This document shows positions 54,911 to 64,000 of a stretch of 64,000 nt of DNA, piece after piece; the first letter of the stretch is position 1; the number at the start of each line of letters is the position of its first letter. The position numbers were made by a program, and so were the translations under genes. Source of the stretch: Rhytidiadelphus loreus (taxonomy: Eukaryota; Streptophyta; Bryopsida; Hypnales; Hylocomiaceae); NCBI GenBank assembly GCA_947034895.1, contig OX344763.1:19685001-19749000 (forward strand), given 5' to 3'. Below the pieces are notes generated by a model. The model was not told the DNA's origin, made no database searches, and was given only the letters and a program-made list of their open reading frames with translations.

Positions 54911-55141
54911 CATTGCAATGTTCAACAAAAAACTCAATCTTAAAATTTTTAGCTCCAAGAATAAGCCACAGTGTCCGGTGCCTTGGTAGCACTTGAAAAC
55001 TTATACTCAATCCAATTTTAGAGGGTTGTTGGTGGGGATCACTATGTGATCACGGCATAACCACATCTCACGGGACTCCAAAGCCCTCGCCACTTTTGGG
55101 TACAGTGCTCATTTGGCGTGCAACTGGTGGCGATGCTCTAA

Positions 55142-57210
55142 AGAGCTTTTCTTCTCATCTCCATACATACAAATGAAGTGGCTTTTGAATCTATGTGTGA
55201 TAGTTGCCAAGTATTTTGAATTTATTGAATTTTATGTTGAATTTTCTAAAACTATATTTTAGAGAGCAGAAGAATCACAGTGTTAGTAATCAATAATGAA
55301 TTGGACATAACTTACCCTGATCCAGTCTCCTCCCTTACTAGGCCAATATGTCCAACTACCATTTATTTTAGATTTGCCATAAATTTATCAAGTGAACCTT
55401 GCCAAAGTTTGATATTTCGGGTGATTTTTTTTACTCCCTCTAGGACTAACTGAAACCTAGAACTCCACCATTCACATTTTGAAGAGATTATTGTATGTAC
55501 AAGCCTTAAATTGTTGAAAAAAAGGCTTTATATAAGAATTTTCTTGAAGTTAGTTCCTTATTGGGATTTTTTGGCACATATTCTCTAATTTGAAATGTTA
55601 TGAATTTTTTTGGAAAATGTAGTCCATTTTGTTATAAAAAGAAATCCAAAAAATTAAATTTAAGCAAAAAGTAAAATTAACTTGTGCAAAAGCATCCTTA
55701 AATTAAAATTGCCTAGAAATTTGATGCTCTCAAAAAACATTTTTTTAATGTCAAACACTATAATCATGCAATTTGTGTAATCAAAATCTCCCATTTTATT
55801 ACTATAGATTAATTAAATAGTCTACCATTAGGTCTTACTATAAGATGCAATAAGATTCCGTTTTTCATTTGGAGGGGCCTTTTGCCATCAAAATGGCCCA
55901 TTTTGAGGGTTTTTCGATGAAACATAAAAGCATCACTACCATGATTCAGGCAACATGGCTAGGATGCCATAGATCAGTCTTGGAAGCCCAATCGCCTCCA
56001 CCATAGCTCTAGACACTCTTTTCCAGGTATCAGGTACAACATATTTTTGTTCAAATACCTTAGCTTGGCATGAACAAAGGAGTTTTGGACCAGGCTTGAA
56101 GTTGACCAATCTTTGGTACTATTTTTTTAATTTTTGTTCAACTTTTTTTTGTTTTTTGGTAGAGAGCCTTCAATACACAAGCAATGTTCCTTGTTTTCCT
56201 TCAACTTTGTGTGTTTTAGGCACTGCTTTATTGTTTTGTTTTTTATTTTTTGAATCAGAATGGAGTATCATAGTGGGGAACAAGGAGTCATTGTGCCCAA
56301 AGGGTTCAATCAATCACACCAACGCCAACCTATTGTGGGTATTTGGCCTCCCCACAATGGTGATGCTCTAATCAAAGAACTTTAGGAGTGAAACCATATT
56401 GTCAAAAATACCAAACAACTAATTGTGTTAAGATTTGTTCTTGATAATTCTACTAATAGAAATTGATAAATATTATCACTAATCCCTTCTAAAGACTAAA
56501 GATCAAAGATTTTTTTTACTAGAAATTGAGAGCAATGGCTATTGTTACAAAATTCCTTAAACATGATGGATATTTGCCATAAAAATCCATAGACTTTTTT
56601 CCAATATATAGAAAAGCGGACATGATGGATATCTATTGTCATTAAAATTCCTTGAACATGATAGGTATTGCCACCAATGCCTTCTACAAACCGCAAACTC
56701 TTTAACACTAAAATGTTGAATACAATTGTACAATAGGTATTTCAATTCATGCAATATTGACTAAACAAGAAGACTTAGAATAGAAGAAACAACAAGATTA
56801 GAAGAATAAAAAAAAAAATTAGATTTCATTGATTGAAAAGCAAAGTACAAGAATACTATCCAAGACTTGTGTTGGTAAGATTGAAGTTTCCATCCTCACT
56901 CTCTCCACAACTTCCAGAAGTTCCCACTTATTGCATTGTTCTTGGAAAGCTCGCAATTGTCTCTCTAGAATGATGATAATTGGTGGGCTGATGGCCCAAG
57001 GCTGCTATGTTGTTCCTAAAGCGCCAATTAATTAAGTTTCAACACTTTAAAATATCCTTTTTTTAAGAATTTGACTTTACACTCAAAACATTCAAACAAA
57101 TTTGGCATCTATGTCACATAGCATCAAAAGCCACTTATTGTGTGCGTAAAGAGATGAAAAGACAAGCTCTTTATACAAGTAGGGTAGTATACTAGTATTA
57201 GATTAAACAA
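55142..57210. other. gene-free region with one probable small element
   Basis: No recognised gene. ORFs at 56096-56371 and 56829-57035 lack domains. Short direct repeats (TTCCTTRAACATGATRGRTAT) occur at about 56550 and 56648. A probable Harbinger-like MITE lies at 55928-56368. Confidence 0.5.
55928..56368. mobile_element. possible Harbinger-like MITE (441 bp)
   Basis: The left end AAGCATCACTACCATG and the right end on the other strand GAGCATCACCATTGTG resemble each other and the 53752 element ends. TAA lies on both sides (55925-55927 and 56369-56371). The inner similarity is short. Confidence 0.5.
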
Positions 57211-57655
57211 CCCATGTAGGATATATAAATTAAGATTAGTTGGATCTCAACCACTCATAGTTAACTCAAAAGCAAGAGTTTTGTTCAAAGTAGAATATCA
57301 TACCTCATCTAGGCATAGTAGAATAAATTTTCTCAAAATATTCTGGTCTAAGTTAATGTGGGATATCAATTTGAATTTCATCTCCGATAATCTATTTTAG
57401 ATATCAATCCTCCAATAAAATGTTATAGACAAAATTCAAAGAGGGGTTGGAGGGAAATTTTTCTTTTACATTTTCAAACATCCTCTTTGAATTTTGTTCA
57501 TAAATATTTTTTAGAGGCTTAAAATCACAAACATGTTTTTTGGAGATGAAACTTGAAATTGATTGCCAACTTTCATAGTTCAAAGTTTTAAAAAAAAACT
57601 TATTCTACTATGCCTAAATGAGGTTTGGACTTCTATTTTGAACAAAATTCCTAAA
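57211..57655. mobile_element. long-TIR element, copy B
   Basis: Shares with copy A the arm containing CAACCACTCATAGTTAA, TTTTGTTCAAAGTAGAATAT and GGCATAGTAGAATAAATTTT, inverted again at about 57430-57655. The right arm is less complete than in copy A. Confidence 0.7.
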
Positions 57656-59561
57656 CTTTGAAAATGAGAGGTCAAGATCTCATCTTCAAATTATTCCATA
57701 CCCTTTTAGGATTCATGATGGACAATACATTTCAATGTAAAAACAACCTCTCCATCCTTCCATCTGACAAAATCTCAATGAATTTATTCCTCAATTATGC
57801 CATGATCAACGTATTTCTAAATAGTAGGTAGTCAAATGATAGATAGATAATTGACTCAATGGATTCTCTTTATTGTCTTGCATTTTTAATTAATTTGTGT
57901 TGATGTTGCTATTGGCATACATGAATTTCCTTGTTTAATGTGACAATCTCTTGACTACATTATATTTGTTCCCACAACAACCACCATCAAATTAAGGTGT
58001 GATGATGGGAACATCTTTGAAACTTGTAGACTTCTTATCGCCTCAAAAATCATCTATTAAACTACTATAGAGCTACAAAAAGTTATCCAAGGAGAAACCT
58101 AAGGTGTATGCCCATGAAATATATAAATATACTCTATGAGTCATGGTTTGCAACTTTGGCTTAAAATTGTCCTAAAATTATTATTCTAACATATCTTCTC
58201 AATTTTGAAAATTAGTCAAATTAGTAGTCTTCATTCATCAAAAGATTTAGGAACCCATTCTAAAAATGAAGACAAACTCTAAAGGCTTTGTATTTTGGAA
58301 TTTTTAAGGAAATTTTTATGATAACTTCTAATCATCATATTCAATATGTGAAGTATATTTGTTATATCACTCCAATATATTTCATGTCATATAAAAGTTA
58401 GTAGAGTTTTCAAATATTTATTCCAAAGAAAGAAACTAAAAATATTATTATTTTTTTAATTTGATTAATTGTATTTGATTGAATGGACTAATGCAAAGCT
58501 TTGAAACATTGTATTTTGACTAATGAGACGAAAGTTATGAGGAGTTACATTTCGAAAATAATATATGGAATTGATTTTTTATTTCAAATTTTAAAAAGAT
58601 CGTATAAAATAAAAGATATTAAATTTGTAGATAAAAAACATTCTTACTATTTGGATTGAAATTTGAATCAATGTTATAGGATTTTAGATTTAGATTCTCT
58701 TTTCATCATATACATTTTTTTCACTTAATAAATATTTTATTTTTACATGAATTTTCAATTCATTTCTTAGCATACTATTCAAAATGCACAAATTATGGGA
58801 CACTAAGAGTTTTTAATAAAATTTCTAAAAGATAAAACTTCACCTTTGGAAATGATAAGACTTGTTTCTTGATATTTTGGTTTTGTCATCTTGCAATCAA
58901 TGGGATTTTCTCTCTAAAATTTTGAATAAATTAACCAAATTTTTATTGTTGGATTCAAATAAAAAATTTGGAAAAGATGAAGATTTTAGATTTGCTTTGA
59001 GAAAAAGTAATTTGGTGTAGTTTTGATCATAAAAAAATCATAGAATTTTAGAAATGAAGGTATTTTGATAAATGTACTTCATTTCAACCATATAATCATA
59101 AATATCCAATCTAAATTATTACCTAATATGTAAAATCTTTGAACATAAGAGCTTGAGGTTATTTCAACCCCTAAACCCAACTTGATTGTAAGTGACCACT
59201 TAGAAATTTGGATGAGTTTATATGAAGTCAATTTTGAATGGATCTTTTTGAAATATTGACATATGTCATTTTGAAGATCCCATCTTTTCTTCAATTAGGT
59301 CTTTGAATCAAAATTTATGCTAATTAATAATTTGAATAATTTTAGGCAACAAGTAAAAGCTCCTCTTCTATTTTTGAAATTTAGCAAGTATGTATGTAAA
59401 ATGATATACGGAGTATTAAGCAACAATCACAAAATGAACTATGAGTAATGCAAATATCTCACCCTACAAAGAGACCGAGTTTTTTAATTTTCTATGGGTC
59501 CGAAAATATTTTTTTTCTAATTTCAAATGCAAATGTATGTGCTGATTTTGCAATGTACAAT
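57656..59561. other. gene-free AT-rich region
   Basis: No ORF with recognisable features and no clear terminal repeats were seen. Confidence 0.55.
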
Positions 59562-59808
59562 GGGTACAATTCATTTACAAATTTTTGAATCCTATTGAGA
59601 TAAGGAGAACTTTGGAAGGCCACTGTGCTAAAAAATGAATGGAATTTCAAATTTCAAAATGTGTTGGAATCACATTGACGTCTACTTAATCATCATTACA
59701 AAATACAAACACATATGTGTAATTGAAAATCATACAAAGAATTTGATGTTTTCTATACACTATGTACTATCTAGTGTTGCTAACATTTGTGAAAATTACA
59801 ACTTGCAT

Positions 59809-59997
59809 TCAATGATATATATATAAGAAATGAACCTTCACAATTGCTTTAAAGATACTTATTCCCATACCACTTGAATTGCTTGTATGATTTCTTGCTT
59901 GTTCTTCACCCAAATGCAAAAATTCTTTGACTATCCTCCAAAGGTTCTCTATGAAATGCTGGTAGATAGTGTATAAAAGGAATCCAAATTTTGGCAT
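59809..59997 (-). pseudogene. Tc1/mariner transposase C-terminal fragment
   Basis: A block of about 60 residues with IENLWRIVKEFLH, matching the region around the last catalytic residue. Everything upstream is missing. A comparable block occurs in the relic at 19780-20345. Confidence 0.6.
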
Positions 59998-60114
59998 GAT
60001 TTTAAATTATTCATTTTTCACTTGTTATGAAGTTGAAGTGAACTTCGTTGCAATTCCAACACAATTTGCAATTTCAAAATTGGTTCATTTTTTAGCACAC
60101 TCGAGCTTTCTAAA

Positions 60115-60238
60115 CACTACAAAAAGACAAGGGTAAACATGACTTGTCCACAATGATTGAAAGCACAACAATGACTACAAAATGATTGTTTTGTAGTCAT
60201 TGCGGACAAGTCATGTTTACCCTTGGTTTTTTGTAGTG
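60115..60238. mobile_element. CACTA-type hairpin MITE (124 bp)
   Basis: Ends CACTACAAAAAGACAAGGGT and its near inverse ..ACCCTTGGTTTTTTGTAGTG, arms of about 40 bp, flanked by AAA on both sides. It is nested in the right arm of the mariner-type element. Confidence 0.85.
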
Positions 60239-60294
60239 AAAGTTGCACTTTTTAGTGAAAACTAATTGAAAAACTTGTAAATGAATTGTGCCCC

Positions 60295-62235
60295 TCTATA
60301 TAGCATATGTTGATCAAAGACTTAGAGTTTCTAAACTTTTTTCCCCATACATTGCCATAATAATAAATCTAACATAGTTTTGTATGGTTAAATTTCAAAG
60401 AAAATTTTCCCAATTTTTTTACAATCTTTGTACGATATGTACTATAGTCTCCTAGGGAATAAATACACCTATTTCCAACACATTGAAAGCTAATTTTTTC
60501 ATTCATACAAATATACAATGTCCTCTAATTCTAGAAAATCAAATGTATAGGACATTTTCAATTTAATATATAAAAATATGATTAAGTCACTAGAAGAAGC
60601 CCATGTTTTTTTGAATGTTTTAGATGTCAAAGTTGATGGATTTTGCTAGACATCTTTTATAACAACTTGTGTTTTTATATCAACAATGATATCTAATGTA
60701 ATGTCAAGATGTTACATTAAATGTCATTGTTGACATAAAAACACAAGTTGTTACAAAGGATGTCTAGCAAAATCCATCAACTTTGATGTAAGAAAATTAA
60801 AAAAAACATGGGCTTCTTCTAGTGAGTGTTTATTTGAATGATTTTAGGTGTAGTCACATTATTAGAGCAACACTACCTTCACACAAAACCTTAGACATTG
60901 ACAAATTTTGGGTGAAATGCATATACCTAATGCTTGGACTGGCCAAATTTGTAATTTAACACTAGATTGGTACCTCTATCAAATAAGACTATTTCTTTTA
61001 CAAACAACGTGTTGACTTCAATACTAAACCAACATTTTAGGGGAGACCATATATCACTCACTTTGACATGTTTCAACATGTTAGGGTCGGTCCCTCCAAA
61101 TTTCAACCCACGTAATGAAGGCATTTTTAACTTATTGTTCGAAAATATTAAAAAAACTTGATTGAGACTCTATTTTTACAAACTACATGACTTACAATTG
61201 GTTAATTGGAAATTTAAAAATACATAGAAATTATTTACCACTAAGGGAGAGGTCCCTTTCACATCTTTGGAAAAAAGACTCCTACTAGAAATAAAATTGT
61301 TTTATATGGCTCTTCAACCAACCCCAATCTTTGAATTAAATGGAAATCTCTCCTAGGCATCTAGAGAGGCATAATACCTTCCTAGCATGGGGAGGGCCAT
61401 TGCCTAGTTATATAGTCACTTCAAAAATTGAATCTATGTTTTGTTCAGTTTCACTCCATGCAATATATATTGAAAATGAGTGAACAAAATGCAAATGAAC
61501 AAACATGAATGTTATAGTATCCTTTGTGTACTACAATCTTAAAAATACTTAAAGCCAAAAGCAATTATAGTTTGGAAGTAAATGAATTCCGAAGCTAACC
61601 ACCCCATATACTCAATTATTGAGGTGGGTTTCATAATCACTCCCAAAATTGCCTATGCTTCTTTTTTGAGCCTTGATGACTTGAATATTTTACTTCATAT
61701 TGTACACCATTTAAGACCCACTCCCATTGCTATTGTAAAAAATTGACATAGGTATGAATCAAAAAAATTATATATAGAGAAAAATACATATAATATTAAT
61801 TTGAATTGAAGTTGAAGATTCTTAATAAATCAAAGACTTGAGATTTCATTTACGATCATAGATGATCTATAGGTTGCAATTTGAACCGTTGTTGCATCAA
61901 CTTTGAATAGATTTGAAGATATTTGTCGTAATACACAATTAATACAAATCATTATAATTTGTATTTAGCACCTCAAACAATGATTTTCACTGCAATCTTT
62001 TTGAATCCAACATATTAATTTGTAAGGGCTATGTATAGTACATTTGTTTGGATTGTAGGTGATTTAAAGTATGATATGACAATAACAAAGCGATATTAAA
62101 ATTTCGATAATACGTCTTAATTATGTTTTTTATCAAATGCATTTGTGAATATTTTGTCATATATATTTTCATTATTCTATAACATACCAACTAACTAATT
62201 AACTAACTAACTAATTAACTATATTTAATGCATTA
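60295..62235. other. gene-free region with one hairpin MITE
   Basis: AT-rich, with no recognised gene. It contains the MITE at 60598-60824. Confidence 0.55.
60598..60824. mobile_element. CACTA-type hairpin MITE (227 bp), TSD AGT
   Basis: Ends CACTAGAAGAAGCCCATG and CATGGGCTTCTTCTAGTG, almost perfect arms of about 100 bp (GTTGATGGATTTTGCTAGAC and its inverse), and AGT on both sides. The near-perfect hairpin could give rise to small RNAs if transcribed. Confidence 0.9.
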
Positions 62236-62637
62236 ATGGGCAATTTCATTAAAATGGCATTATTCCATGTGCCATTTTCAAACTGCCCGGTTTGAACTGT
62301 ATAAGTGCTACCTAGTACATGTGTAGATTTTAGAAATCTTTGTTTTTTATAGATTTTAGAAATCTAAGATCGGTATAGATTTCAAACCGCATAATTTGAA
62401 CCATAAAAGTGGCATCTACGACATATGTAGATTTCAGACATATAAAAGAGGTATAGATTTCAAACCGCATAATTTGAACCATAAAAGTGGCATCTACGAC
62501 ATATGTAGATTTCAGACATATAAGAAAGGTATAGATTTCAAACATCTAGGACATTTGTACTTTCAGACCATTTGGTTTGAACTGTCAAAACTGCCAAAGT
62601 AGTGGAATGGCACCATTACTTTAACGAAATTGCCCAT
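62236..62637. mobile_element. MITE with 4-bp TSD ATTA, copy 1 (402 bp)
   Basis: Left end ATGGGCAATTTCATTAAAAT, right end on the other strand ATGGGCAATTTCGTTAAAGT. ATTA lies on both sides. The interior has a roughly 75-bp tandem repeat with TATAGATTTCAAACCGCATA, and GTGCCATTTTCAAACTGCCC. Confidence 0.85.
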
Positions 62638-63219
62638 ATTAGTAAATGATTGGATTTCAATTAAAAGTACTTATTCATCACCTCCTACACCTTGCATCTT
62701 TGAAAATTTTGTAACAAATTCAAAATGCTTCCACAAATTATGGAACCACTTGGCATTTTGATTCATACTCCTTCACCAAAGTTTGAAAAATTGTTGTTCA
62801 TTTTCTAGACCATATCAGTTATGCCACAAAAGCTTATTTTGGACAATCTTTTAAGTGTAGTTACCTCATAAACAGGTGAACCACTTCATGAACCATTGCT
62901 ACTCTTGAACCTGCCTTTAGTTTTCAAATAGTATGAAAAGTTTTGCCAAGTGGTGGAGAGTTTCAATCCTTCATATTCTTGACATAGGCTTGGTAAGCTT
63001 GTAACCTACTGTATCTTTTTGCAATGAAATTCAGTTTGATTTGGTTCAAAACAAAAACAAAAATTAATCCTTGAATGACAATTGAGCTGGTCATTGTGTG
63101 AATTGTTGGCTTAAAAAAAATGCAAAAAGCACTTGGTGGAAGTCAAACTATTGTAGAAGACATTCCCTTTTCACACAAAATTTGGAAGGATGAATAGTTA
63201 CACTTCTATCCCACATCAC
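62638..63219. other. gene-free stretch
   Basis: No gene seen. It includes the first copy (63068-63159) of a direct repeat whose second copy is at 63892-64000. Confidence 0.55.
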
Positions 63220-63381
63220 CGGAAGAACGGTAGGGCATCACCCCAGGGGGTATTATAGTTAAACTTGCATCTTTACCCCCACCCCAAACTTTCTTAAAAT
63301 AGGAAATTTGATGTGGGGTGGGGGTAAAGATGCATGTTACACTATAATACCGCCTAGAGTGACACCGTTGCCGTTCTTCCT
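63220..63381. mobile_element. imperfect hairpin MITE (~162 bp)
   Basis: GGAAGAACGG..GTATTATAGT..GCATCTTTACCCCCACCCCA is repeated in inverse as TGGGGTGGGGGTAAAGATGC..ACTATAATAC..CCGTTCTTCC. The loop is about 30 bases. Confidence 0.8.
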
Positions 63382-63443
63382 ATGCATCATGGAGAGATTC
63401 TTTGTCATTCATCGGCCAAGAAAACGTTCTCACTATTGTTTAT

Positions 63444-63758
63444 ATGGGCAATTTCGTTAAAATGGCGCCATTCCGCTGTTTTGGCAGTTTTCACAATTCA
63501 AACTGGGTTGTCTTAAATGTACAACTGTCCTAGATGTTTGAAATCTATACCTTTTCTAGATTTCTGAAATCTACTCATATCCTAGATGTCACTTTAAAAA
63601 TCCAGACCCTGAAATCTATATATGTCTTAGATATTTGAAATCTATATAAACCAAAGATTTCTAAAATCTACAAATGTATTAGATGTTACTTTTATAGTTC
63701 AAACTGGGTGATCTAAAAATGGCACATGGAATACCGCCATTTTAACCAAATTGCCCAT
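63444..63758. mobile_element. MITE with 4-bp TSD TTAT, copy 2 (315 bp)
   Basis: Left end ATGGGCAATTTCGTTAAAAT, right end on the other strand ATGGGCAATTTGGTTAAAAT. TTAT lies on both sides (63440-63443 and 63759-63762). The interior shares TTTGAAATCTATA and CATCTAGGACA-type motifs with copy 1 in the opposite direction. Confidence 0.85.
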
Positions 63759-64000
63759 TTATGGGTTGAACAAACTTCACATTGTGCAACATGTGCACAC
63801 TGAAATGCACTGTCTTTCAGTTTGTACTCACTGGGTAATCAACATTTTATCTACTGAAATGTGGATCAAAATTGGCGGATGCTTATTAACCCTTGAACGC
63901 CAAGCTCGTCAACATGGAAATCATCTGTGTTGTCACTGTGTAAATTGTTGGCTTAAAAAAAATGGAAAAATACTCATTGGAAGAAAAACTATTGTAGATG

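Larger units (their letters stand above)
53752..55138. mobile_element. PIF/Harbinger-like element, 1387 bp, TSD TAA
   Basis: Left end GAGCATCGCCACTAGT, right end on the other strand GAGCATCGCCACCAGT. TAA duplications are at 53749-53751 and 55139-55141. GAGCATC-type ends with a TWA duplication are typical of plant Harbinger/Tourist elements. No transposase; the interior is mostly tandem repeats. Confidence 0.85.
59562..60294. mobile_element. mariner-type element with long TIRs, carrying a transposase scrap
   Basis: The left arm GGGTACAATTCATTTACAA, then GTGCTAAAAAATGAA and TGTTGGAATCACATTG, is repeated in inverse at 60020-60294 (GGGGCACAATTCATTTACAA on the other strand). The interior minus strand reads FIENLWRIVKEFLHLGEEQA (59860-59960), the C-terminal part of a Tc1/mariner transposase. 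A CACTA MITE (60115-60238) sits inside the right arm. Confidence 0.75.
63068..64000. repeat. direct repeat pair flanking two MITEs
   Basis: The segment with TGTGAATTGTTGGCTTAAAA and AACTATTGTAGA occurs at 63068-63159 and again at 63892-64000 (TGTAAATTGTTGGCTTAAAA). The second copy reaches the window edge. It may be a segmental duplication or the ends of a larger element that continues outside. Confidence 0.65.

Noticed and set aside
1..64000. rRNA or tRNA genes
   Set aside because: No cloverleaf with an intact T-arm GTTCRANNC and acceptor stem, and no rRNA core sequence, was noticed by eye. A tRNAscan run would be decisive.

Overview
The window looks like nuclear DNA of a land plant, most likely a moss or another bryophyte. 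The reasons are AT-rich, intron-containing sequence, nested plant transposons, and a disease-resistance-type gene with a protein kinase fused to NBS and LRR domains, an architecture described from mosses. Species cannot be read from the sequence. No rRNA, tRNA or CRISPR array was seen.

Layout. 1-6.2 kb is mostly gene-free, with one 415-bp MITE and a GC-rich block at 1.83-2.6 kb. 6222-13831 holds the only clear host gene: a four-exon kinase-NBS-LRR gene with about 53 near-identical 24-residue LRRs, interrupted by one in-frame TGA at 12305. 13.8-16.6 kb is gene-free. 16.64-18.96 kb is a degenerate tandem array with a CGGTACCGAG core. 19.8-20.35 kb holds a Tc1/mariner relic, and 20891-24219 a complete TIR-bounded pogo/mariner-type element with a dead transposase.

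25444-47236 is a Ty1/Copia retrotransposon (158-bp LTRs, TSD TAAGG), decayed and split by two later insertions: a 1573-bp solo-LTR-like segment (TSD TTCAC) and, the main discovery, a 14,920-bp hAT-superfamily transposon at 27510-42429 (TIR CAGGGTTGAC, 8-bp TSD CCTTGCTA). This very large hAT carries a BED/hAT transposase plus three further genes: a Gly/Tyr-rich protein with an unfamiliar Cys/His domain, a divergent protein kinase, and a long coiled-coil RING protein (now with three stops) that shares the Cys/His domain. Arrays of the motif GCGGACGG, spaced about 20-23 bp, lie at both ends and immediately upstream of every one of the four genes, next to a TATA box. This suggests one element-encoded factor that recognises both the termini and all four promoters.

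47.2-64 kb has no host gene that I recognise. It is a mosaic of non-autonomous DNA transposons: a 2.9-kb CACTA element with a nested 725-bp TIR element, small CACTA hairpin MITEs, PIF/Harbinger-like elements (TSD TAA), a mariner-type element with long TIRs, a two-copy long-TIR family, and a two-copy MITE family with 4-bp TSDs.
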